Positions 6,269 through 12,425 of a stretch of DNA of 12,425 nt are shown piece after piece; position 1 is the first letter of the stretch, and each line of letters starts with the position of its first letter. The translations under genes were made by a program, and so were the position numbers. Below the pieces are notes generated by a model that was given only the letters and a program-made list of their open reading frames with translations, did no database searches and was not told the DNA's origin. The stretch comes from Micavibrio aeruginosavorus (GTDB taxonomy: Bacteria; Pseudomonadota; Alphaproteobacteria; Micavibrionales; Micavibrionaceae), in NCBI GenBank assembly GCA_003241475.1, contig QFQB01000055.1, forward strand, positions 1-12,425, in the 5' to 3' direction.

Positions 6269-7183
6269 CTAATCCAGCAGATCGGCTGTTTGCACTTGAG
6301 CCGTTGCCTGTTTGGCCAGCTTGTTTTCCCGATAAACGATGAAGACGTTGGAGGCGATAACAATACCGCCGCCGATGAAGATCGCGTTGTCGGGCCAGTC
6401 GTTCCAGAAGATCCATCCGAAAGATGTAGCCCAGATGATTGATGAGTAATTGAAGACCGTTACGATAGCGGCTTGCGCGTTTTTGTAGGCGATGGATATC
6501 AGAACCTGACCTCCGAGGCCTGTAAGGCCAAGCCCCAAAATAAGCGGTATTTCCTGCCATGTCGGCATCGTGAAATAGATCGGCATGGGAATCAGCGCGA
6601 CGAATGTTCCGATAAACATGAAGTAAAACGTCACCGTTTCCGGCGTTTCGGTTTTGCCGAGGTAGCGCAGGATTGTCTGCAACGCGGCATGCATGCAGGC
6701 CGCGGACAGCGCTACGGCCACGCCCAGAACATTCACATCGCCGGAGGGGCGGAGCATCACGCAAACGCCTAGAAATCCTACGATGATGGCTACCCATCGG
6801 AACGGTCCGACCCTTTCTCCCAGAAAGAAAAAGCCCAATGCCGGGATCAGCAAGGATGCCGTAAACAAAAAAGCCTGAGCATCAGCGAGCGGCATCAACG
6901 AGAAGGCGCCGAATGTCGCCAGAAGGCTGATCGTGCCGACGATGGAGCGAATGACGATGCCGCGGGGGTTGCTGCGGATGATTAGTATATCTCGCCGTCC
7001 CATAGCGTAGATCATAAATAAAAAAGGGATCAGTCCGATTAGATTGCGGTAAAAGGCGACCTCGATCACATGATGATGCTCTGCCAGTTTTTTGGCGAAG
7101 ACCACCATGACGGAAAAACAAAAGAAGGCTGCGATGGCGGCTGTCATGCCCAGAAGGGGGTGGTCTTTGTGCGGGGTCGTCAT
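6269..7183 (-). CDS. EamA/DMT-superfamily transporter
   Basis: An inner-membrane protein of 304 residues with about ten hydrophobic helices in two EamA repeats (roughly 10-140 and 152-287). Family features include the N-terminal helix followed by a region with H-V-I-E-V-A-F-Y-R-N, LADAQAFLFTASLLIPALGFFFLGER ending the first repeat's core in the typical Gly-Glu-Arg, and a cytoplasmic Lys-rich tail. Members export metabolites or amino acids, or carry nucleotide-sugar-like or S-adenosylmethionine substrates. The substrate cannot be told from sequence. It ends tail to tail with the tryptophan-rich gene, one base between stops and no room for a terminator, so the two transcripts must overlap. The ribosome site is weak (GGAA). 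Confidence 0.88.
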   Translation of the reverse strand: MTTPHKDHPLLGMTAAIAAFFCFSVMVVFAKKLAEHHHVIEVAFYRNLIGLIPFLFMIYAMGRRDILIIRSNPRGIVIRSIVGTISLLATFGAFSLMPLADAQAFLFTASLLIPALGFFFLGERVGPFRWVAIIVGFLGVCVMLRPSGDVNVLGVAVALSAACMHAALQTILRYLGKTETPETVTFYFMFIGTFVALIPMPIYFTMPTWQEIPLILGLGLTGLGGQVLISIAYKNAQAAIVTVFNYSSIIWATSFGWIFWNDWPDNAIFIGGGIVIASNVFIVYRENKLAKQATAQVQTADLLD

Positions 7184-7262
7184 AAAAATTTCCGTTGTTT
7201 TATTGCCCTTAAACCCTTGCGCCGCCCGTACTTTTTTCGCAAGAGCTTTTTAAGACAATCGG

Positions 7263-7592
7263 ATGTATAATAAGCGTATGGCCAACGGCGTTTCCGACAA
7301 GCCCGTGACATTGGGCGGATTGATCTTAAAGGCGCAAAAGGAGGGTAAATCCTTGAGCGCAGTTTCCGGCGCTTTGGAAGACAGCCAAACCAAGCTGGCC
7401 GATACCGTAAGCCTGAGCGCGGGCGCCCGCGCCAAGATCGACGACGCGCGCAAGGTGGATGCCCATCTTCGGGTGTTCGGCGCCTTCGTTAAACTGCTCA
7501 ATGCGCCCCAATACGGCATTAGCCCCGCCAAATACGGCCTTGAAGAGACTTTGGGGAAGATCAAAAACAGTCTTTTTAACCGAGAAGTGTAG
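7263..7592 (+). CDS. Hypothetical 109-residue protein
   Basis: A soluble-looking protein with no signal peptide or membrane helix. Its middle is rich in small residues, Lys and Asp (LSAGARAKIDDARKVDAHLR), suggesting helices. It ends with YGLEETLGKIKNSLFNREV. I do not recognise it. Two ATG codons are possible: 7263, or 7278 giving 104 residues starting MANGVSDKPV. Neither has a clear ribosome site. A TATAAT at 7266-7271 sits 6 nt before the second ATG, so a leaderless mRNA starting near 7278 is possible. Codon use resembles its neighbours and nothing longer competes on the other strand, so I think it is real. Confidence 0.6.
   Translation: MYNKRMANGVSDKPVTLGGLILKAQKEGKSLSAVSGALEDSQTKLADTVSLSAGARAKIDDARKVDAHLRVFGAFVKLLNAPQYGISPAKYGLEETLGKIKNSLFNREV
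7266..7271 (+). promoter_or_regulatory. Possible -10 box (TATAAT)
   Basis: A perfect TATAAT lies 6 nt before ATG 7278. No convincing -35 box is found 16-18 nt upstream. If used, transcription would begin at or next to that ATG. Confidence 0.3.
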
Positions 7593-7641
7593 GGAATGCT
7601 TTTGCCTTTTCGTGCGTTTGCATAGGGATAAGCCTGTATGC

Positions 7642-7665
7642 GGCCCTTGCCCAAAGTCATGGGCC
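7642..7665. repeat. Short inverted repeat after the 109-residue gene
   Basis: GGCCC (7642-7646) pairs with GGGCC (7661-7665), about 50 nt after the stop. A GCCC/GGGC alternative exists within it. It lacks a following T run and is at best a weak terminator. Confidence 0.3.
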
Positions 7666-7690
7666 TGATAGTTTATTGATATGAACCTTT

Positions 7691-7696
7691 AAGAGG
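7691..7696 (+). promoter_or_regulatory. Ribosome binding site deciding the 7703 start
   Basis: AAGAGG is directly next to an ATG at 7697 but 6 nt from the ATG at 7703. The second ATG is therefore the likely start. Confidence 0.7.
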
Positions 7697-7702
7697 ATGA
7701 CC

Positions 7703-8017
7703 ATGAGAAAATTTGTACTCACATTTGCTGTGTCCCTGATCGCGCTTGCGTCGGCATCCTATGCCACGACGGAAACATCGTCTTCGACAACGACGACGAC
7801 AGAAACGCCAACGGGCACAACGACGACGACAACCGATACCACGACTGTTGCGCCGACGGCTCCTGCACCGGCCCCAACGCCCGAGCCGCCTAAATCGACG
7901 GCGCGGGATGCGATTTCCGGTCAAGCGGTTGATCCGTATTCGTCGCCGAAGAAAGAGGAAAAATCCTTGCGGGATTCCGTGCGCGAGAAAATCAGCGATG
8001 AGGCGCGCGGCAAGTAA
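7703..8017 (+). CDS. Secreted Thr/Pro-rich low-complexity protein
   Basis: The 104-residue product has a signal peptide (MRKFVLTFAVSLIALASASYA, cleavage likely after residue 21). A segment made almost only of Thr with Ser, Glu and Asp follows, then a Pro/Ala-rich linker (APTAPAPAPTPEPPK), then a charged C-terminus with RDAISGQAVDPYSS and KSLRDSVREKISDEARGK. It is probably periplasmic or loosely envelope-bound, and largely disordered. No family recognised. The Thr segment is coded by ACG/ACA runs that include an exact 15-nt direct repeat (7787-7801 and 7817-7831), so its length may vary by slippage. It ends at a strong terminator shared with ilvC. Confidence 0.75.
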   Translation: MRKFVLTFAVSLIALASASYATTETSSSTTTTTETPTGTTTTTTDTTTVAPTAPAPAPTPEPPKSTARDAISGQAVDPYSSPKKEEKSLRDSVREKISDEARGK

Positions 8018-8034
8018 GCCTGCCGTTGCAAGAA

Positions 8035-8066
8035 TAAAAAAGGCCGGAAGAAATTCCGGCCTTTTT
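8035..8066. terminator. Strong bidirectional terminator
   Basis: AGGCCGGAA (8041-8049) pairs perfectly with TTCCGGCCT (8054-8062) around GAAA. It is flanked by a run of A's on the left and T's on the right. It can end the plus-strand gene (stop 8017) and the minus-strand ilv operon (ilvC stop 8073). Confidence 0.93.
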
Positions 8067-8072
8067 GTCTGA

Positions 8073-9146
8073 TTAGTTTTTGGCTTTATCGACCAGCTTG
8101 TTCTTGCCGATCCATGGCATCATGGCGCGGAGTTTTGCACCGACTTCTTCAATCCCGTGTTTGGATTGTTCTTCGCGGATCTGGACGAGGCGGGTGAGGC
8201 CTTCTTTGTTGCCGCCCATGAAGTCTTGCACGAATTTGCCCGACTGGATGTCTTTCAAAATGCGCTTCATCTCTTCTTTGGTTTCGGACGTAATCACGCG
8301 CGGTCCGGAAACATAGTCGCCGAACTCCGCTGTATTGGAAATCGAGTAGCGCATGTTGTTGAGGCCGCCTTCGTACATCAGATCGACGATCAGTTTCAAT
8401 TCGTGCAAGCATTCAAAATACGCCATCTCCGCAGGATAGCCCGCTTCGACCAGAGTTTCGTAACCCGCTTTTACCAATTCAGAAACACCGCCGCACAAAA
8501 CAGCCTGTTCGCCGAACAGGTCTGTTTCGCATTCGTCCTTGAACGTCGTTTCGATGATGCCCGAGCGGCCGCCGCCCACGCCAGACGCGTAAGACAGCGC
8601 GATGTCTTTTGCTTTGCCTGATGCGTCCTGATAAACCGCGATCAGGCACGGCACGCCGCCGCCTTTTTGATATTCGCCGCGCACCGTGTGGCCGGGACCT
8701 TTCGGCGCGACCATGAAAACATCGAGGTCTTTGCGTGGTTTGATCAATTCGAAATGAATGTTGAGTCCGTGTGCAAACGCCAGCGCTGCACCTTGCTTCA
8801 TGTTTTTTTCAAGATCGTTGTAGTAGATGTCTTTTTGCAATTCATCCGGCGTTGCCATCATGATGACATCAGCCCATTGCGCGGCATCCGACGGCGTCAT
8901 GGTTTCAAAGCCAGCCTCTTTTGCTTTTTTGTTGGTGGCGGATTCCGCGCGAAGCGCAATGCGCACTTCCTTGGCGCCGCTATCACGCAGGTTTTGTGCG
9001 TGCGCATGTCCTTGGCTACCGTAACCGACCACCACGACATTTTTGCCTTTGATGATTTCGAGATCGCAATCCTTGTCGTAGTAGACATTCAGGCTACCGA
9101 ATTGTGCCTGTGCAGTATCACTCGGTTTTGCGGCGGTATTGGCCAT
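8073..9146 (-). CDS. ilvC: Ketol-acid reductoisomerase
   Basis: Converts acetolactate (or acetohydroxybutyrate) to the dihydroxy acid by Mg2+-dependent alkyl migration and NADPH reduction, the second common step to valine, leucine and isoleucine. The NAD(P)-binding loop GYGSQGHAHAQNL starts at residue 41. VAPKGPGHTVR holds the catalytic Lys. Metal ligands lie in ETDLFGEQAVLCGG and ECLHELKLIVDLMYEGG, and the substrate-contact serine in YSISNTAE. It is the short class I form, 357 residues, with about 15 extra residues at the N-terminus. AGAGGA is upstream of the ATG. It is the last gene of the ilv operon, separated from the preceding lipoprotein gene by 116 nt that hold an inverted repeat, so it may also have its own promoter. 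Confidence 0.98.
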   Translation of the reverse strand: MANTAAKPSDTAQAQFGSLNVYYDKDCDLEIIKGKNVVVVGYGSQGHAHAQNLRDSGAKEVRIALRAESATNKKAKEAGFETMTPSDAAQWADVIMMATPDELQKDIYYNDLEKNMKQGAALAFAHGLNIHFELIKPRKDLDVFMVAPKGPGHTVRGEYQKGGGVPCLIAVYQDASGKAKDIALSYASGVGGGRSGIIETTFKDECETDLFGEQAVLCGGVSELVKAGYETLVEAGYPAEMAYFECLHELKLIVDLMYEGGLNNMRYSISNTAEFGDYVSGPRVITSETKEEMKRILKDIQSGKFVQDFMGGNKEGLTRLVQIREEQSKHGIEEVGAKLRAMMPWIGKNKLVDKAKN

Positions 9147-9195
9147 GGTAAAAATCCTCTATTTTCTTGTGTTTTGCTGTAGGGCCAGAAAAGCA

Positions 9196-9222
9196 TTAAC
9201 GGCTGATAAAATCAACCGTTAA
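9196..9222. promoter_or_regulatory. Inverted repeat upstream of ilvC
   Basis: TTAACGG (9196-9202) pairs with CCGTTAA (9216-9222). After one mismatch TGAT pairs with ATCA around AAA, making an 11-bp stem with one mismatch. It lies 50-76 nt before the ilvC start, in the only sizeable gap of the operon. It could be an operator, a partial terminator or a processing site. No long T run follows on the minus strand. Confidence 0.5.
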
Positions 9223-9262
9223 GCACATAAAAACCAATAAAATAAGGCGGTTTGGCAGAATA

Positions 9263-9688
9263 TTACTGACCCATTGCCGTATCGACTTTTTCGGTCAGTT
9301 TCAAGAAGGCATTCATATCGCCTTCAATAACGCCGTCTTTTTTGCCGACCAGCTGGTCATCCCATGCGACTTGTTCGAGAAGCGCGGCATGGCTGCTTTT
9401 GAAAAAGCCCCATTGTTCGGAAAACAGGCATGAGCCTTCGCGCACTTCTTCGGAGAAATCATCGTTCTGAATATAGGAAACCTTGATGCGGCGATACACG
9501 CTACCCATTGTTTTTTCCGGCGCGCCGGAAGTCGATTTGAATTCTTTCACGCTGTCGTCCGGTTCCAGCATTGCAGAAATCGCAGCCTTGCAACCTTCGC
9601 CCATTTTAACATCGGCTTGTTCTTGAGACACGCAGCCGACGAGCGTGAGTGCGGACAGTCCGGCCAATAGAACGGTAAATTTCTTCAT
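9263..9688 (-). CDS. Predicted lipoprotein between ilvN and ilvC
   Basis: The 141-residue product has a lipoprotein signal peptide with lipobox LVGC (Cys19). The residue after Cys is Val, which suggests outer-membrane sorting. The mature part has two more cysteines (33 and 87) that could form a disulfide, a strand-like segment VYRRIKVSYIQ, and a C-terminal helix. I do not recognise the family. It lies 26 nt after ilvN and 116 nt before ilvC on the same strand, so it is probably co-transcribed with them. An envelope protein has no obvious link to amino-acid synthesis. AAAGGGG lies upstream of the start at a somewhat long spacing. Confidence 0.78.
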   Translation of the reverse strand: MKKFTVLLAGLSALTLVGCVSQEQADVKMGEGCKAAISAMLEPDDSVKEFKSTSGAPEKTMGSVYRRIKVSYIQNDDFSEEVREGSCLFSEQWGFFKSSHAALLEQVAWDDQLVGKKDGVIEGDMNAFLKLTEKVDTAMGQ

Positions 9689-9714
9689 GATCGTCGTTCC
9701 CCTTTGAAAATCGT

Positions 9715-10272
9715 TTAAATCGCTTTTGCGCCGCGCGACATGGCGGCAACGCCCGTACGGCTGACGTCTATCATACCAAGCCCGCGCATCAGGTCAATGA
9801 AGGCATTGACCTTTTCCGACGATCCCGTCACTTCGAATACAAAGGAATCGTGCGTGGAATCGACCACGCGGGCGCGAAAGATATTGGCGGTTTGCAGCGC
9901 TTCAAGGCGCTTGTCGCCGGAAGCGGCAACTTTAATAAGCGCTAATTCACGTTCGACATGTGCGCCTTCTTCGGTCAGGTCCGTGACGCGGTGAACGGGG
10001 ACGAGGCGGTCCAGCTGGTTTTTGATCTGCACGATCACCAAAGGCGTTCCGGTGCAGATAACAGTGATGCGCGACAGATTGTTCGTGTGATCGGTTTCGG
10101 CGACGGTCAGGCTTTCGATGTTGTAGCCGCGTCCCGAAAACAGGCCGATCACTTTCGCCAGAACGCCGGGTTCGTTGTCCACGAGAACCGACAATGTGTG
10201 GGATTCGATTTTCGCGTCTGCCGGGCCTGTGCCGTAAACGCTTTTGTCTGCGGATTGCTTTTTCTTGACCAT
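9715..10272 (-). CDS. ilvN: Acetolactate synthase small (regulatory) subunit
   Basis: The regulatory partner of IlvB; it raises activity and gives feedback inhibition by valine or other branched-chain amino acids. The N-terminal ACT domain is around residues 25-100 (HTLSVLVDNEPGVLAKVIGLF, then GYNIESLTVAETD). The C-terminal ALS_ss domain follows (LIKVAASGDKR, FRARVVDSTHDSFVFEVTGSS). It has 185 residues, with about 20 residues of Lys-rich N-terminal extension before the ACT domain. The symbol ilvH would be equally acceptable. The ribosome site is weak, so its translation may depend on the gene upstream. The next gene up ends 40 nt before. Confidence 0.95.
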   Translation of the reverse strand: MVKKKQSADKSVYGTGPADAKIESHTLSVLVDNEPGVLAKVIGLFSGRGYNIESLTVAETDHTNNLSRITVICTGTPLVIVQIKNQLDRLVPVHRVTDLTEEGAHVERELALIKVAASGDKRLEALQTANIFRARVVDSTHDSFVFEVTGSSEKVNAFIDLMRGLGMIDVSRTGVAAMSRGAKAI

Positions 10273-10312
10273 AGAACAGGTTTAAGCGGAAAAAAGCCCG
10301 TTGTCCAGACGC

Positions 10313-10513
10313 TTAGCGCGAAGCAAGCTCTTCTGTGCGCAAGGGTTTGCGCGGCGGCGCAGGGACATTTTGCGCGCCATCGTCTAGCAGGCCGATTTGT
10401 TCGAATTGCGCCTGAATATTGCTGTCTCCCAGCGCATTATAGGCGCTGACGCCATTGTATATCGTTGCGATTGCAAGGACGCCCAGCGCCCATAAGGTAA
10501 TTTTAAAGGCCAT
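10313..10513 (-). CDS. Small single-helix membrane protein
   Basis: A 66-residue protein starting MAFKITLWALGVLAIATIYN. It has one hydrophobic helix (about residues 4-20), which may be a membrane anchor or an uncleaved signal. A short polar tail follows with a Pro/Arg cluster (PAPPRKPLRTEELASR). I do not recognise it. GGGAG a few bases before the ATG supports translation. It lies between the upstream lipoprotein gene (80 nt) and ilvN (40 nt), all on the same strand. A small perfect hairpin (TTGAT 10536-10540 with ATCAA 10546-10550) is just upstream. Confidence 0.65.
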   Translation of the reverse strand: MAFKITLWALGVLAIATIYNGVSAYNALGDSNIQAQFEQIGLLDDGAQNVPAPPRKPLRTEELASR

Positions 10514-10593
10514 CTTACTTCTCCCGCTCTGACGCTTGATGGCTTATCAACGGCAGACGTGGGGCAAGAGTTCCGGCTTTAAAATTTTTTGTC

Positions 10594-11025
10594 CTAAGGA
10601 TTGACGGCGTGAATCTTGATAACGCCCGCATGCAGGCCTAGCCAGACCTCGCCATCGCTGATCATCACGCCCTGATCGTTTGCGAAAAGAGATTCGGGTT
10701 TGGCCCTTTGAACGGCGGCTTTGACCTTATCTGTAAACAGGTCGTCATAGCCTTCTTTGACTTGCGCAAGGCTCCGGTAGTCGCGCACCAGTTTTCCCTG
10801 CACGAAAATGCCGAGCGGGTAGGAAATCATGCGGGCAACGGCGTCGCGGTCATCCTTGGCGAGTGCGGCTTGGAATTCGACAAGAAATTCATCAACCATT
10901 TGCGCATCGTCGATGCCAGCTGCCGCAAAACGCGCGTCTGCGGTCTTCGGCGTATTCTCATTACAGGCTGCGATGCCCGCGAGAGCAAGAAGAGCTGCAA
11001 AAAGACAAACGGTTTTGCGCAACAT
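10594..11025 (-). CDS. Predicted lipoprotein, possible NTF2-like fold
   Basis: The 143-residue product has a signal peptide ending in lipobox IAAC (Cys21) with Asn next, which suggests outer-membrane sorting. The mature part, with MVDEFLVEFQAALAKDDRD followed by VARMISYPLGIF and a later YDDLFTDKVKAAV, resembles the helix-helix-strand plan of NTF2-like (SnoaL-type) domains. That resemblance is inferred and weak. Its ATG comes 3 nt after the ilvB stop with hardly any ribosome site (TAGG just upstream), which points to translational coupling with ilvB. Why it sits there is unknown. Confidence 0.75.
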   Translation of the reverse strand: MLRKTVCLFAALLALAGIAACNENTPKTADARFAAAGIDDAQMVDEFLVEFQAALAKDDRDAVARMISYPLGIFVQGKLVRDYRSLAQVKEGYDDLFTDKVKAAVQRAKPESLFANDQGVMISDGEVWLGLHAGVIKIHAVNP

Positions 11026-11028
11026 GGC

Positions 11029-12425
11029 CTAAACCAGTTTTTTATCGAACTTGGAAGCGTCGGCGGCCAAGATCATTTCATTGTGCGCCTTGCCCGACGG
11101 GATCATGGGGAAGCAGTTTTCCTTTTGATCGACGCAGACATCGACGATGGTGACTTTGTCCGTCTTCATCATCTGTTCGATGACATCGTCCAGTTCTGCC
11201 GGTGTTGTTGCACGCAGACCAACGCCGCCATAGGCTTCGGCCAGCTTCACGAAATCGGGAAGGCTTTCCGAATAGCTTTGAGAGTAACGCTCGCCATGCA
11301 GCAATTCCTGCCACTGGCGTACCATGCCCATCCATTGATTGTTCAGGATAAAGATTTTGACGGGCAGATTATATTGAACCGCCGTTGTCATTTCCTGAAT
11401 GTTCATGAGGATAGAAGCTTCGCCGGCCACATCGATGCAAAGCGCATTCGGGTGCGCCATTTGCGCGCCGATGGCGGCAGGAAGACCATATCCCATCGTA
11501 CCCAGTCCGCCCGATGTCAGCCAGCGGTTTGGCTTATCGAATGGCAGGAATTGCGCCGCCCACATCTGGTGCTGCCCGACTTCGGTGGAAATGAACGTAT
11601 CGCGGCCGTCTTTGGCGATCGCATCGCGCAACTTCTCCAAGGCATATTGCGGTTTGATAATATCCTTACTGTTCTTGTATTGCAGGCATTTGATGTCGCG
11701 CCATTTGTTGATCTGCTTGTTCCAGTCTTTCATGGCGGATTGATCGGCTTTGAACCCACGTTTTTTCCACACATCCAAAAGAGCCTGCGTGGCTTTGCCC
11801 GCATCGCCGACAATGCCGAGATCGACATGGACGTTTTTGTTGATGGAACTGGGGTCGATATCAATGTGGATTTTTTTGGAGTTCGGCGAAAAGCCTTTCA
11901 AAGCGCCTGTTACGCGGTCATCAAATCTTGCGCCGATGCAGATCATGACATCGCAATCATGCATCGCCAGATTGGCTTCATAGGTTCCGTGCATGCCGAG
12001 CATGCCCAGCCATTGTTTGTCGCTTGCCGGAAACGCGCCTAGGCCCATGAGCGTCGAGGTGATCGGGAATCCCGTTTCGCGCACCAGCTTTGTCAGCGCC
12101 TCGGAGGCTTTAGGGCCTGCATTGATGATCCCGCCGCCGGTGTAGAAAACGGGGCGTTTGGCCGAAGCCATCATTTCAACGGCTTCTTCGATCAAATCCA
12201 TATCGGGTTCGGTACGCGGCTGGTAAATATGCATCGGCGCATCGTCCTTGCCGATGTATGGGCCTTCGGCGAACTGAATGTCTTTGGGCAGATCGATCAG
12301 CACGGGACCGGGACGACCGGAGCGCGCAACGTGAAAGGCTTCGTGGATAATGCGGGCAAGATCTTTGATATCCTTGACCAGATAATTGTGTTTCGTACAG
12401 GCGCGGGTGATCCCTGTGGTGTCGG
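11029..12425 (-). CDS. ilvB: Acetolactate synthase large subunit, partial
   Basis: The catalytic thiamine-diphosphate enzyme that joins two pyruvates, or pyruvate and 2-oxobutyrate. The 5' end is beyond the right edge. About 464 residues are visible of an expected 570-590, and the missing part includes the catalytic Glu. The frame is open to position 12425 (start ...DTTGITRACTKHNYLVKDI), so the GTG at 12303 is an internal Val, not the start. The central FAD/nucleotide-binding-like domain holds GGGIINAGPKAS and IHIDIDPSSINKN. The C-terminal TPP domain holds GGLGTMGYGLPAAIGAQ, then GEASILMNIQEM and ILNNQWMGMVRQWQELLHG. Metal-binding motifs usually read GDA/GDG; here the Asp is Glu. First visible gene of the ilv operon. 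Confidence 0.96.
   Translation of the reverse strand, partial: DTTGITRACTKHNYLVKDIKDLARIIHEAFHVARSGRPGPVLIDLPKDIQFAEGPYIGKDDAPMHIYQPRTEPDMDLIEEAVEMMASAKRPVFYTGGGIINAGPKASEALTKLVRETGFPITSTLMGLGAFPASDKQWLGMLGMHGTYEANLAMHDCDVMICIGARFDDRVTGALKGFSPNSKKIHIDIDPSSINKNVHVDLGIVGDAGKATQALLDVWKKRGFKADQSAMKDWNKQINKWRDIKCLQYKNSKDIIKPQYALEKLRDAIAKDGRDTFISTEVGQHQMWAAQFLPFDKPNRWLTSGGLGTMGYGLPAAIGAQMAHPNALCIDVAGEASILMNIQEMTTAVQYNLPVKIFILNNQWMGMVRQWQELLHGERYSQSYSESLPDFVKLAEAYGGVGLRATTPAELDDVIEQMMKTDKVTIVDVCVDQKENCFPMIPSGKAHNEMILAADASKFDKKLV

Noticed and set aside
10708..12042. 444-codon open frame on the plus strand
   Set aside because: It is antisense to ilvB and the adjacent lipoprotein gene, both supported by homology. 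Its protein is rich in His, Phe, Arg and Cys, as is typical of a shadow frame.

Overview
The window looks like chromosomal DNA of an alphaproteobacterium with mid-range GC. The basis is the style of the ArgG, ArgH, KARI and acetolactate synthase sequences, Gram-negative lipoproteins, and a CCA-encoded tRNA-Glu. The order cannot be fixed from sequence alone. Most of the window is ordinary housekeeping and amino-acid biosynthesis. The accessory-looking part is the left edge.

Layout. Positions 1-331 are AT-rich and carry no gene, but hold several inverted repeats. Next comes a truncated N-terminus of a tyrosine-recombinase integrase (332-499, minus), downstream of tRNA-Glu(TTC) (666-741, minus). 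This is the usual scar of an island that entered at a tRNA 3' end and decayed. Then follow argH and argG on the minus strand (17-nt overlap, argG first), making arginine from citrulline and aspartate. ArgH appears to lack its usual C-terminal tail. Divergent from argG is a ChaA-type cation/proton antiporter (3838-4923), closed by a two-way terminator shared with a 44-residue small-protein gene (4983-5117, minus).

The middle holds an orphan FlgC-like rod protein (5314-5715, minus), a tryptophan-rich secreted protein (5791-6267), an EamA/DMT transporter (6269-7183, minus) ending 1 nt from it tail to tail, an unrecognised 109-residue protein (7263-7592), and a Thr/Pro-rich secreted protein (7703-8017).

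From 8035 to the right edge lies a minus-strand branched-chain amino-acid operon, transcribed in the order ilvB (5' end outside the window), a lipoprotein, a one-helix membrane protein, ilvN, a second lipoprotein, ilvC. IlvB and IlvN form acetolactate synthase and IlvC carries out the next step. The three small envelope-protein genes between the enzymes are the least ordinary feature of that block. No clear new defence or mobile system is visible. The best leads are the structured left edge, the 44-residue gene with an operator-like inverted repeat, and the envelope genes inside the ilv operon.
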